Shown here piece by piece: positions 1 to 13,765 of a DNA stretch of 64,000 bases; position 1 is the first letter of the stretch; the number at the start of each line of letters is the position of its first letter. The DNA is taken from contig JACATO010002730.1 in assembly GCA_018389105.1 (NCBI GenBank), positions 744,001 through 808,000 of the forward strand, in the 5' to 3' direction. The notes under the pieces were generated by a model. It worked only from the letters and a program-made list of their open reading frames with translations, was not told the origin of the DNA and searched no databases. Origin of the DNA: Nautilus pompilius (lineage: Eukaryota; Mollusca; Cephalopoda; Nautilida; Nautilidae). Position numbers and translations under genes: made by a program.

Positions 1-70
1 TTTTGGCACTATTTTTTTATGCGTCGTGAGTTGTTGTTTACAAAAGAACCATTAGAGTGAGTTGGTCAAC

Positions 71-386
71 CAAATTGCATTCCAGAAAGGTAGAGAAATG
101 CCTCGTAAATGTACCACGACTGGGAGTCACAGTAAAATACTTGCGTTCCGTAATTAGCACCAACCGTCAAAATCTGACTGATGATATAAACGAAATAAAG
201 ATCTTTCCAGCAAATGTTGTTATACATCTGAGTTAATATGTTACGGATTACAGATTGACAGGGTCGGATACCAGCGTCAGGCACGTGGTTCTTAACAGTC
301 TGCTTGGACCTCCGGCGTAGCCCTAGGGCATTGCGGTGGTAACTAAATCCCGTAAGTGCTGTCGTGTCGTAGTGGTAAGCAATTAT
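71..386 (-). CDS. Candidate internal exon of an unrecognised, probably membrane protein
   Basis: On the minus strand the frame is open from about 401 down to 69 (111 codons, bounded by TGA at both ends). The translation has protein-like composition, unlike the surrounding A+T-rich noise: a basic stretch (LGLRRRSKQTVKNHV), then RNILTQMYNNICWKDLYF, then two hydrophobic aromatic segments (LYFVYIISQILTVGA and WYIYEAFLYLSGMQFG) separated by a loop with a cysteine. That pattern suggests part of a multi-pass membrane protein. Possible splice borders are an AAG acceptor just above 386 and a weak G|GTTGA donor after 71; an internal GCAG acceptor at 300-303 would give a shorter exon starting at 299. 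No ATG begins the frame, so this would be an internal exon. I do not recognise the family. It could also be an old retrocopy fragment. Neighbouring exons would lie outside the window on the left, or in unrecognised sequence to the right. Confidence 0.42.
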
Positions 387-404
387 CTTGAATTTATGTC
401 GTCA

Positions 405-1100
405 CACGCAGTCAGCCTAATTTTGGTGTTTCTCTGGCATTTTCGACTTTAAAACGTCCGCTATTATTGTCCATTTATAGACTGACAGATCAGCAGCGAC
501 CCTCTAACATCATTAAAACAATCTGGATCTACATAAATATTGCTTGAACCAGCCCAAACAACTCTCGAATTGCACGTGTTTTAAAACCTGAAGTCTGCGT
601 AATAAAATAAACCGATTAAAGTTTGCAATAGATGCCTAAATTTTCCAAAAGTTTCTATATTGTATTATTCTATTTTAACTTTCGCTTAATTTATTTTTAA
701 AGGGCAGGAAGCCATCGTGAATTATACGCTCCTAGGAAGGATAAATGCCAATCGACACAAGTTCAACAATTTATTACCAAATACAGCTCCAAATTCATTA
801 TCAGGACAATATTACCAAGCATTTCTAAATTTTATTACAGAATTATTTTTTATACAATATCAGATGTCGTTTTAAGCATCTAAAACTCAATCTAATTTAT
901 TGTCGCTTAGCGCATTTTCAGTCTTTAAAGTTTTGCAACATCTAGTAAATCTATACAGAACATTTTTTTTTAACACAGTTCCACAAAATTCGTAAAATAA
1001 CGTTTAGATTCCTGCACAGCCTACTTTAATTAGCTAAGAAATATTTTTTTTGTAATTAAAGAATATATTATAAATTTATATGCAAAATTATTTGTATTCA
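405..1100. other. Non-coding stretch, nothing recognised
   Basis: A+T-rich sequence with stops in all frames. I see no gene, RNA or repeat here. Confidence 0.5.
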
Positions 1101-1156
1101 TAATAAATAATAATAATAATAATAATATAATAATAATAATATAATAATAATAATTA

Positions 1157-1202
<46 letters not shown>
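1101..1202. repeat. (TAA)n microsatellite
   Basis: About 100 bases of TAA/AAT units, interrupted twice by TAATATAA slips and once by TTAAATA. The poly-leucine/isoleucine/tyrosine frame read from the opposite strand is a by-product of this repeat. Confidence 0.95.
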
Positions 1203-4200
1203 TCTCTTCATGCTTCAAATTAAATTTACTGCAGGTATGAGCAAATGAAAATCAAAATTATTTGCATATTTTAACATTTCTGAGGCTCTATCCCATTAAA
1301 TTTTTATTGATGTAATATTTAAAATCTGGATGGTGACCGACGAGTTTTATGAAGATGAAAGTACGAGTCCAAATAAGTATCATCTGTTGAAAATAAGACA
1401 AAAGACTTAAACGCAAAATTAGTCGTTTGCTTAGGAAGACGGGACAGGTTCTGTTCTCACGATGCCCATAGACGTCGAAATTACAGCCAATGACAGTGCG
1501 GTTGGAAAAAAACTATTTGACAACACAAGCATAAGCAATAAGGATTAAACTTTTGCGCAACTCGCAAGTAGAGTAGACTTTCAGAACAAAAAAAAAATCC
1601 GAAAAAAGGACTGCTACATCCTATTAAAACACCCTACTCGTCGTTTCTGAAAAAGGTGTTTCAGCAAGAATGGATTATTTTTCCTATTTTTGTATGGCCA
1701 AAATAAGCAAAGTATCAATTAGATACCAGTGAAATAGAGCAAGCCTTTACAAATTAATGCACATAGGCTAACCGTCCTTCACTGAGGTGTAATTTGGTAA
1801 AAAGAAAAAAAAAAGCATTGAAATGAGGTAAGCACGTGGTAATGGAGTCCTGTTTCGAGATAAATCAGTATTTAATTGTGTTGATGACAAATATACTAGC
1901 GGGAAACGTCAAACACACGACCTTCTGCTAAACATTTTTTTTTTTTAAATAAGGGAAGCGTTATAATCTGGGGAGACATTAGCAGAATTTAAAAAGATTT
2001 TAAATCTTGGTAAGAATCTACATTTTTGTATTTTCTGATCACAAGATTGAAGTCAAACAGTGATTTTATGAGTTTATTCTTTGCTCCAGATTTTTATTTT
2101 TAATTTTTTGTTATTTAATTCAATGATTTACTAATATTATTTACTGCATAAATTACTTTGTAGTTATAAAAAGCATGACAACCTGAACGATGTTATCGTG
2201 TTTGAAATTTTGTTATACTTAAATTACTATTTTCATTGTTACCACAGATTTTTATTTCACATTCATTTTAAAATGTTATATTTATCCACTCTATACTTGA
2301 TCTTTTTCTCTCCAATGCGTTTGCAATGTAAATTATCAAAGTAAATTATTTATGAATGCATTTTTATATTCTAAACAGCCAGAGATATAAATAATGTATT
2401 CATAATAACCAAAGGGAAAATAGCATACACAGAAATACAGAAGAAAAGCATTTAAGCAGAATACTAAAGAAAAGAACTAGAAATAGATGAAAACAGAATC
2501 ATTAAAGTTAATCCATGAAAACAGAGTTCGCTACAAAAAATTAAAGATAGAAAGGCATTTATAAAATCACGTTAACAAACAGACTAATTAAATAGAAAAA
2601 AATATCTACATCAATTCATAACGGATTATGTTTTAAAACATTAAAATGTGTACCTAAAATAATCAAAACTGAGAAATGTGGGCAAGTAAGTAGGAGTAAT
2701 CAAGGTTACAAGAGCAGATTGCTACAGCACCAGTAATTTTCAATCAAATATACAGAAGAGCTATAATTAACGTTATATGCTTTGAATATCTTGTCATGTA
2801 CCATGGATCGCAGGTTAAACATATGACGTAGAATTTAACTCATCTATAGGTTTAGTTAGGACTTACTGTTAGTTTTTAATATTAAAAAGGAGATAGAAAA
2901 CTATCATGTTTTATCCAACGCACACAAGAAAAGAGAAATGCCTATCAGTACAATTCTTAATATTTTAAATACTGTTATTATTTACCCTTCCCGTTAATTT
3001 ATTAAACCAGCAATAATTCTGTATTAATAATTTCTGATATGTAAATGGCCCAGAATTTAATTTATTTTGTGATTATGACCTCTACTACTAGTATCTGCTA
3101 ATATTTAAAAAATGTTCCATGTTTGCACACGCAAAACTTATATTTCGAAAACCACTATAGGTATCAATTTGAAAAGCTTAAAATTATAACTCGATAGATA
3201 GAATATTTGCAAACGTTCCATATTTAAAACTTGCAAAGATTTTAGTACATTTTTTATTTACTGCTTTTAATAAATCACTATCCTTTCCCAAATTATAAAT
3301 CCATGCGTTTAAAGGATCATGCAGATGGGTGTTTCCAGATCAGTTTACCAATCATAACCAATATAATCATCTTTATTTTTCTTTTGTCCTAGGTTTCAAT
3401 ATTAAGAACTAAATCATATGCAATTTATTTCTATAAATCAATATTTCCAGTCAGAATGACCATTTCAAAATGCAGCGAAGTCAATCATCTAAATTCGAAA
3501 ATGTGTTTTGTGTGCATTTTAACATTAGAATATTGCAAAATCTGTTGACTCTTTTGAAGTTATTTATCTATATATATACTTCTGAAATATTTTATTTGTG
3601 AAAAGATTTATTATAATGAGTTTAGCTTCGTGAGAGTAAAGAACTGATTTCAAAATAAATTCTCTCAGTGTTATCGCATTTATTTATTTGAGATTTCTTT
3701 CCTAATATTGTACTGACATATTTATGAATAAAAATAATTTCAGACTTTGAAGAATATTTAGCAAATTAGGGCCACCTAAATTCCAACGTGTAAACTTTGA
3801 AAGTAAAGGTTACAGTGTGAGGATAATATCAATTTGATAAAATACAAGAAATTAAACTTCCGTAACTAATATATATTTGGCTGAAAGTGGTAAGCTTTCC
3901 TCAATTTTTTATATTTCAATATGTTCCTTTAATATGGCGATTTTACTACTTGCGATTGTGTAAAATATTTCTGTGCTATATAATTGAAGTCTTCAAAATT
4001 AAATGATGTCCACAAATGACTAAAAATTAGAAAAAAATATATATATAGTGGATACTATGTACAACAGTTAGTAGGAAAATATTGCATCACTTCTACATTT
4101 CCTACTATTTTTTCTTAATAGTCAGCCTTAGAAAAAGCAGACAAGATTTTTTATGGAAAACTTTAATGAAATTTGTCTTTTTCAAAATAACCATGACAGA

Positions 4201-7200
4201 AAAGTTGGTTTTAAAAAATGTTGTGACCTACTCATTCAAAGGTATGTAACTTTAAGATCAAGAGGTAATGTCTTTGTTTCTCAGAGAAAGATTAGTAAAG
4301 TGAGAAAAGAAGCAGGACCACTTCAAATCAGCTAAATTGTGCTGAGCCCACGAGGAATTCTCAACATTCACCCTGTCAACTTGCTTAGGCAGCAGGTAGG
4401 TCATTAGTAGATACAGAATTTCCAAGTAGAATTGCAAGCACAAGTAACTAGTAAGCGTGCTGAGAAACATCATCTCCTTCAAGTCAATGGACAGCAGCAA
4501 AAACATCAGACACATACGCCATCGCCAATATGCGGCATCTGTGTATGTCAAATGTTGGTAAATTAGACTGGTCTTGGAAGGGTGCACACAGAATGAATAG
4601 CTTCAAATAAAATTGATACACCCAAACTTTTTAACAATCACACATTTTTACCGCAGTATTAGCACCAACAGTGAACACATTTTAAAAAGATACTCTGTAA
4701 AGATGATATAAATGCAATAAAGAACAATTTTTCATACTCTTTCAAGATTTTGCATACGCAATAATACCTGATATATGTATAAATAACATTGATTTAATGC
4801 AGTTTTATACATATTTCCGAGACCAATAGCTGTGATGCAGTGTGAAATGAATGTAAAACAGTCGCGAGTATCAAAATAGCTAAATGCTTAAAAACGTTAT
4901 CTCTGTCTGTCATCAGTTTTCTGTCATCTCCCTATGGCTATATTTACTATCAGTGTTGTATTCCTTGGCATTTGGGTTACCCTGGTTTGGCCAATATCTC
5001 TCCATGATTCTTAAATTAATTTTATTCGTAAATATATTATAAAATAAATATCATGTAAATTTATGAAAATAGTGAGGTAGAATTTTTCAAATCAGCTCTT
5101 TTCTCTGGGAGACACAAAATATGATTTTAGTCCATGAGTTTAGGAAAGAGCATCATTTCCAGGTGTGAAACTGCACCCAAATTTCATTTACAACGGTAGA
5201 TTCCCTCGTGTTTAAACGGTCATACTCACTATATAATTGACCTAAAGTATGGAAAAATCGTATACGTATGATTCAGTTCTATAATACTTGCATCCTAGCA
5301 CTAAAAGAATAAATTTATTGTGATATTCAAAAGTTCCTGATATTTAGGCGATTTGGCATGGAATGACTCAAATATAGAAGATCCAAGAATTTATACAACG
5401 GAATGAAATCTTTATTTTAAGTTTGATAGTCAGGTTACTTACAACTTTGTTTTCGATTTTTTTTTCATCTAAAATATATTGATCTACCCATCTCAAACAT
5501 TTTAAACAATTACAACTAGAACCTTTTCTGAAACTAGAGATTCACTTGAGAACATATTTTCCGATTTTTAATTTGCATTAAAGTATTTAAGATAATTAAA
5601 CTGAACCTATCAGAAAAAAATATGTTGAATTCTTATAATAGCGAAAGAAATGGCAGATTATGTTTTTATAGCACATTTTAGTGCAGAAATTATGCCTAAT
5701 TTCGATATATGAAAGATAAATCTTATCATCTAAATGAACAACTGCAGCCATTGAAATTAATGGTTAATTTTGGTGAATTAGCACATTTGTAATCCTCGCT
5801 TTTCTGTCCTGCCATCAGTACACTAAAAGTCCATATTCAAAAGATATTTTCATGGAATTTATTATTTATATAGGAAAGCGTACTGTATATGTCACGTTAA
5901 CACATCTAAAGATGGCCTTTTACTATCTTATATTAGCCTAATAAATCTTTAGTTCATTTAAAGTCAAATTGAATTTATTAACCACATCAGCTTTTTTAAA
6001 TGTTAAATCTAACGCAAAACCTTTCTACTTATTTAATTTTCTGAAGGCAGAAATATTTAAATATAAAGGAATATTTAATTTTTAAATAATGAAGCTAATT
6101 TAATGGATGACTGATCCAACCTTGATCACAAAGTAATCAGTTTAGATAAGTATATTTTTGGCATTTATGACGGTTACCATTTGTTAGTAAATTTTTACTT
6201 CTTGAATGAATTTATATATATACAGAAATGGCAAATTAAAAAATGTATATACAATTATGCTTTCACTGTTGCTTTTCGAGAATGTATCGAGAAAATTATT
6301 GACTATGTACCATAATGCGTAAAAACGAATTGATTCTTATTAATTCGTTTATGTGATGCAAAATGATGCAGATTACTTGGTAGAGAAAATTCTAGTAAAT
6401 TGTATTTGAAAATTTTAAGTGTGACTTTCAAACGATAATTATAAGGTGGAAAGAATAAGTAATTATCTTAAGCGTCTTTTGCTCAATTATCACAGTTTAG
6501 AAATTATTGTGACAAACAAAATTGGAAGAACTCATCAAAGTGATCACCGTAAACAATTTCTTTTAACAAAGGTGACGTACAATGAAAAGAAAATGCTTTC
6601 ACTAAAATTAGGTGCTATCGCGGAATGGCAGTTTTTTTTTATTATTATTTGTGAAAAATGTTTAAAGCAGAAACAAGAAAAAACAAATAGAGAGAGAATT
6701 TCTCGCCGAACATTTTTTAACTAAATAACAATGCAAAAAATGTTTCCGCAAATTAATGAAAGAAAAACAATCAAAATAAAAAACAAAATCTGTAGCGATA
6801 AAAAAGGAAATTGTATGAAAATAAATTTGACAGTATAATCACCTGAGATGTAATTAGTGTAGTAAAGAATACTGGAAAATAAGTTCTTGTTTTAGCGGTA
6901 TCGCAATTAAAGTACTCTTTAGAAGAAACAGACTAGTGAATAAAGATAGATGAATATAAGGTAGAGTCGAAACGTAAACGTGCCTTAACATCTTAAACGG
7001 AAATATGAGATAAATATTATAAAGTAATTTATTTCAAAAATAATTTTTCACTTAAAATAATAATAATGTGGAGAACATTTAGGGTGTCTGGAGTCTCCAT
7101 AAGTGGACTTGCACAGACTGGTGACCAACACCAAATGTGAGTATAATGTATAGGATGGGTTATTTTTTTTTAGTTTCTGAGAGATGTTAATAAGCTACGT

Positions 7201-7212
7201 AGATAGAAGATC
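1203..7212. other. Long A+T-rich stretch without recognisable genes
   Basis: Six kilobases with short homopolymer runs and frequent stops on both strands. The longest open frames (around 4153-4335 plus, 4258-4587 minus, 6446-6724 plus) are short, lack recognisable motifs, and either overlap each other on opposite strands or have A/T-driven composition. A slightly less A+T-rich patch lies at 4330-4590, but I could not match it to a family. Confidence 0.5.
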
Positions 7213-7245
<33 letters not shown>

Positions 7246-7274
7246 ATAATAATAATAATAATAATAATAATAAC
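7213..7274. repeat. Poly(A) run of about 31 followed by (AAT)n
   Basis: A pure A homopolymer of about 31 bases passes directly into ten or so AAT units. This arrangement is typical of the 3' tail of a retroposed sequence inserted on the plus strand. The preceding 130 bases (from about 7070) show no tRNA boxes and no open frame, so the body of such an insertion is not identified. Confidence 0.85.
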
Positions 7275-10200
7275 GGACATATTCTTAAAGATATGTTTGT
7301 GAATTTAATGACATAGCTATCATGTTGATTTTTAACTTATGTGAAGTCTTTATTTACAATTTGTTCAATTCTTTTTTGTATCTTTTACATATTAAATGTA
7401 ACATTTGCGTCCTATCTTTGTGACCAGTAAATGAAGAAATCTATCCGCGCGATATTTTTGTTTGTTTTGATAAAAAATGCTATTTCTTATATAACTTTAC
7501 TATTTCCATTTAATTAATTCTATATTTTCAATTTGCATATTAATAATTTGAATATTTCTGAAATAGCGTTTGTCTAATCAAAGCAGAAAGGAAGGCAAGA
7601 GCGAGTATGTCGGTACAGAAATCGTTTTTATTTTGCATATTACTTGAACAAATAAGTAAATAAATAAATAACTACATCTCTTTAACTTTAATTTAAGTTT
7701 TGTCTCTCCTGAAACAAAATAAAGATGTAGCTTTACTTTGGTAAAATTTTTTAAAAATCTCACTTATTTCGGAAAAAAATTATGAGGTAGAAAAATGATT
7801 TGTTGTATACACTTTATTGAGATTCCATCCAGATTCATTTCATTGTACAGCAAACTGTTTCGTTTGCTACAGACCTGTTGGCGTCTGCCAAGTCTACAAG
7901 ATCAGGTCCGGCAAAATCCTCTTAAATAAAATGGGGAAGGTGAAACGGAATACGTTGCCAATAGATGCGGAGAGGATCAGAAGCATTTCATGGCGACTTT
8001 AAGACAATCTCTATGTAATTGCTTTCAGTTCATTTCGTTCGTATTGATAGAATATCTGAATGGAGACTGAAATGCAGAGAATATTCGTTAGCATAAAAAT
8101 AAATGATAACATTCTCAATAGTTTATGAGTGGTACACACAAAAGAATCAGATAAATTATCCTTTCTTGCTGAAATGAAAGGAATTCATCTTAGCACGTAT
8201 CAATCATTTGCTATATACTAAATTATGTGCAGAAATATTCATCTGTATTTAACCTGCTTTAAAGTCATTAAATATTTTCTTTATTTTTCTAGTTCTAATT
8301 TCTATGATAAAAAATGTGCATTCATTTATATATTGTCCGCTTTTGTCAGAATAGTACTTATATATATAATAAAATATCAAATATGTTTTTGAATTTTAAG
8401 GCACCTGAAATTCAATTTCTGATGCTCTGTGATTCGATATATCTGTCCATCCTCGAATCTATTCTGACAAATTGCGATTATGTCTAAACTTGCTATATTT
8501 TACTTATTTACTAAAACAATAATTACCATAGCACAGACATCGAAGAGAAAAAACTTTGTATATCTTTAGATATTTATCCATGAGAGACTATTTAAACTAT
8601 TTAACTTAGTCCAAGTTCCTCCGTGTTAGAAATTGGCTTTAAAATAATGATGCAAATTTATATAATGTGCAAATTCATTTGTGTGTGTGTGTGTGGTGTG
8701 TGTGTACAGATGTAAATATAATAATTACAAATTGTACGCTCGAAAAGCGTGCGCCTTGTTTACCATTTTGTTAAACTATCGACTTTTCTATATGACAACA
8801 GATTATTCAATTATCGATAAGGCGAGTTAGCTCAGAATCAATGTACAGTAACTGTGTTAAGTCATGTTGACCGGATATTTTAAGGGGATTAGGTATATTC
8901 ATATAGATTTTTTATTCCAGTGTTTCTGCTGCTTCTGCTTTATCTCCTTTCGTCTGTACACAAGAAGAAAGTTCGCCCCTTCCGCTGTTGCGAAGGCGTC
9001 TGTGAGTTGCCTAGATAACCTCAGGTTAAGTGTCATGGCTTCTTTTGGAACCCTCTTTATACGCGAACGTCAGCAAAAACAGGAATACCAGCCATTAAAT
9101 AATGGGTTTGGAGTTAGATGATCTCAAAGTTTAATAAAAGACTACAAGAATAATTAGTTTAGTTGCTCCATTCCTAACATTTTTGTGTAACTGCCTACAA
9201 AAGTCAAACGCCACTTATAAAACAAACATCTCTTTATCTGCGTTCTCTGACACTGTCAGACATGATTAGCATCAGCTTTTCATCAATGTAGCATCCAGAT
9301 TTCATTTCCAAGTTAAGTTTTCATGGCAAGAACAAAAAAAAAAAAAAACTGAGAGCATTCAAATCTAATTTTCTTCATACAGAATTATGGAATACGAATA
9401 AAGGTAAAGGTCTGACTTTCTAAAAATTAGAGTTAGTACATTTATCATCATATTATTAGTACTATCAAAACTAACTAACGAAGCTACATCTCAGGGATCT
9501 TTCCACAAATGCATTGATATTAATTTACAGATATTTCTCTGTAAATATCTTTCTATCTATGATGTTAAAACTCCAGCAAAACTATTATTTTCTTTTGCAA
9601 ATTTCAGATTATTTAAAATTTTCAAACAATCACTTTAATTTTTACGAGTGACTGCATTCCTAAAATGTTGCATAATTCCTGCAAATAGAAAGTTAGAAAG
9701 AAAGTATATCTATGTGTATTTTTACTTGTAACTTCATATGTTGCTAAAGGTAGTGATACAAAGAAATCAAATAAAATAAAAGTTTCGTTATGTTAAAATG
9801 CTTTATTAAATTAAGATTTTAGGTGATTATTTACATGAATATAGATGTGTTTAATTAAAGTTACCAATACTATCCTTCAATTATTCATTAGCTGCTTATT
9901 GATTTATCATGACAATGAACATCATTCTGAGAAAAAGATGTATCCGGGATGATTTAATTATCTGCTTGGAGTAAAATGTTATTCCTTGTTTATTGGCTGA
10001 TTGCTATATGTATTTATCACATGAAAATAACGATTCTTTTTCCTTTTTAAACCTGTTTCTCTATAAAAAGTTTTAACCTTATATTTCAAGTTAGTAATGA
10101 TTATTAATACTACTATATATCATGAACTTTAGAAATCAATCCGTATTAAAACCAAACTTTTGGAAGTATAGCGGATATGCAGTCTCATCTTTGTTAATTT

Positions 10201-13200
10201 TTAAACAATGTATACAATTTAAAGAGTAAAAAAGTTGTAGGTTTTAAATATTAAATTTAATTAAATTAGCTAAATATATAAAAAAGTTCTTATGTAAACA
10301 CAGTTGGATATACTTTTAATATTTTTCGCATATCAATGTCTTCAAAAGTGAATTATAACCCTGATGAAGTAAGTGTAGTGCTACAGATATCCACTAAATG
10401 GTGTATCCTGCACTACGAGGACCTAACACTTCCAAATTTGGCAGGAAAAGTCATACCAATCTTTTTCATTTTTGGGTGTGCACAAAGAAAAACCACCACC
10501 GTCGCTTTAAAATTTTAAAAGCAAACATTAGCTAAATATTAGTTCTTATCTTTATAACTTTCTTTAATTGTAGAATTTGGATTGGTTGTGAGTAATCAAA
10601 GATGCTAATTAATAACGACTTTAGAATGATAGTAACTTACCATAAAAGTTGACATAATATACGTATTAAAATTCAATGGACGGCGCTTACTCAATATCTG
10701 GTACTTAGTAGCTCTAACCTGATATAGTTTTAGACCAACTCAGGATAAACTACATATGCTCTGTGGCGTTGCCTAGACGATTGTGTGAAACCATCTGTCA
10801 AATAAATGTTGAAAATTTTCTATTATAAGACAAAGACAAAATCTTTTTTCATACTATCTGTTTATTTCAATGCCTCTATTGTCCGCCCCAAAACTGACCA
10901 TTTAAAACTAAATGTTAAATGAAAAACAATAAAAGCAGCATAAATTGAAACATTAATCATTAGGTGACTGATGTAATTTGAGGTTTTATTAATTTTTTTA
11001 TCTAATAGCCATGACTGAATTACTGAAAATTTCAGACTTGAACTTATCTAATTTGTAGCAAATTTTCAGACACTAGTTAATTAATTATTTGCTTACTGTT
11101 TATAGACATGCATATTTATCAGACCTATCAATGTTATGGTAATATCCATAATGTCCTGATTTTTACTTGTTTGTTTTTCCCCATCTTTTCAAAGATGAAC
11201 ACTGAATGTGTAGTTTGTATTTATGTTATTTATTTATTTATTCTGCGGGAAGTGCTCGTGTCTTCAACGTGTCAGGAAAGAAATAAAATTGCCTGTCAGT
11301 CAAATAAAACCTTCTCTTTCAACATTTGTACAATATTACTTGATAGTAAATTATTGCTACATTTTTTCTTCAGTGTATTTATGATATGCACAGTATTTTA
11401 ATATTATTAAACGTAGATGAATATTATCAAGTATTATTTTATTTAATTAATTTATATTTTAATTAATACAAATTAAACAAATATTTCTAATATCTTTAGA
11501 ATCGAAATCTAAATAGAAATTAATAAATAAAATATTCAGAGAATAATAAAAGTAAACTGAGTAGTATTTATCAGCTTGACACTGCATTTTAAATCTAATT
11601 ATTAATGTCTTTATTTTTTTATTCAAATATTTACTGGGTAATTCCACATCGTATAAAAAAATATGTGTAGATCTCCCTACAATGTATCTCATATCCTATT
11701 AAATTTATTAAATATAGTTTATATATATATGTCAAATGTAATATGTTAACATATTTTGCATTAATTTTAATGATAGAAGTATAATCCAATTTGTACGAGG
11801 GCTCTGACCCTAAAATGGTGTGCCAAGCTCAACATAAAACATTGTTTTTCCTCCTGACATTAAATAATTAAGCTGTAGGCTTTTAATTTAGCTTCTAAGA
11901 TGCATGCTTCCTACACTGTCTGTAAAGAACATTATTTATACTATATTAATTACCATACGTTGAAGAAAAAACTTAGCTTTGTTCAAATACTAAGTGGCTG
12001 CAGCAATACCATAGGTAACTTTAGCTCAAAATGTTAAATGTTTTATCTAATAAAAGATTATTTCACTTGAGACTAAAGTTAGTTAAGCGACCAGTCTTTG
12101 TATATTCACAACATCTGTTGTTTTTTTTTTACCACGCTTAACCATATAATGAAAACAATGTCGGATGTTATTTCATTTTTCGGAATTAATTTTTAAAATT
12201 TCTTATAATTTTTAAAGCTTGTTTCTACTTTCCAAATGATTTCGTTCTCAACTTCATATTTACGAACACTTTTGGTGAAAAGTGAAAAAGTACATAAACA
12301 AGCATAACCCGAGAATCATCATTTTTATTTTTGATCAAAGAAAATTGATAAATCTTTCGAAGTTATGCTTGAAATTGCTCTCATCTTGAACACCACTTAA
12401 GAACCTCCAACCGTATCTAGGTAACGTGTTATCCACCTAAACACTTTCCCCTTTATCTTACAAAGGAGTTTGCCATTAAGAAAATTATACCATTTTAAGA
12501 CTGGTAATTATCAACTTTTAAAGAATATTTCCAGGCATTTTGTTTGATGTCTTTATCAACTAAATATCAACATTTGAGTCAATCAGCGGTACATTGCTCT
12601 GACCATGATGAAAGTGGCATGGAAAAACCTTACTACACTTCATAAACAAGCTATAAATGATAAACTATGTGTGCATATCATACATAAAGCTTATTTTACT
12701 GCAGATTTTTAATCTGATGTTTTCATTTATTTTTTTTAAAATAAACTTTATATTTTTCTTGGAGGAATAATTTCCGAATGCCTGTTTTGAATGATGGATT
12801 TGCTGTGCATTCCAAATAATCTATTTTCCAGTTCCTAGATAAGCGATGGAAAGCCGAACCTTTCTATAACGTTTGGTTACTTCCACCCGGATCTGCTTGC
12901 GTTTCGCGTCTGTTTAAGCATGAAAGATTCTTACAAATGAAACCTCTTTTATTTAGCTTTATTTGCACACAGAATATATACTGAAATAAGTAAGTGGATT
13001 ATTTTCTGCCCCTGTCGTACAGATACCTTTTCAGTGTCGGCTTTCTCTCTTTAATAGACATCAAAATATCCGTACAGCCATTGCATTATTTGTCTGCCGT
13101 CTTCTTTTGCCTCAGCTAAGGTTTAACATGCATCTGCATAAATGTAACTGCTCAAAGACTTGCAGTCAACCAATGTATTTACGTGGAAGGGTTCTTCAGG

Positions 13201-13765
13201 ATGGATAATCCCCTTCAGAGTACATAGAAACTAAAAAAAAATAATATTGACACTGATGGTAATAACCCTTCCTGTCAGCTTACTTATTTTCCGATGCACC
13301 TTATATTCTATAGCTCATCAGCAACCTTGTTTAATTCATTGTACTTTTTGCATCATTTCTTGCTAAATTAATACAAATTATATGCACTTTTGAGTTTATT
13401 TATATTATTACATACACATTACACTAGTCAACAAGTATTTTTCATCAAGCATAGGTCAAGATGCACTTAGTGTAGTTTTTAATGCTGATTTCAAATATAC
13501 AATTATTTTTTTACATCACGTACAGTTTTCAAGATGAGAAAGTTTTTTGGTTTTAGCTCATGCATTATATAGAAATTCCAATTAATGACGTGTATGCATG
13601 TATTTCATTTACATCATGGAAATATACCTTTAAAATAAACTACATTATTCATTGCTGCATAGTTCAGATGCAATATTTCATCATCTCAAATTCAATATAA
13701 GTATAACCGTTTGTATCTATTTCCTTACTTGTTTTACAGTGTAAACAGTGTAAAGACAGTGTAGA
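7275..13765. other. A+T-rich stretch, no supported gene
   Basis: This interval contains a short (GT)n tract near 8681-8706 and a poly(A) run at about 9331-9347. Open frames at 7817-8002, 8864-9121, 10336-10518 and 11108-11401 show no recognisable domain and no convincing splice context. The patch 12840-13210 is somewhat richer in G+C but I see no long frame in it. Confidence 0.5.
8681..8706. repeat. (GT)n dinucleotide tract
   Basis: About 25 bases of GT repeats with a single interruption (GTGTGGTGTG). Confidence 0.85.

Noticed and set aside
1030-1218. Poly-Leu/Ile/Tyr open frame on the minus strand
   Set aside because: It is produced by the TAA microsatellite and has no independent coding signal.
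4258-4587. 109-codon minus-strand open frame
   Set aside because: It has no ATG start, no recognised motif and no splice support. It overlaps another frame on the opposite strand. The patch is mildly G+C-richer, but not enough for a call.
8864-9121. 85-codon plus-strand frame with an ATG and a hydrophobic, Cys-rich start
   Set aside because: The FQCFCCFCFISF-like run comes from simple TTC/TGC-rich sequence. No signal peptide cleavage context, conserved motif or gene neighbourhood was seen.
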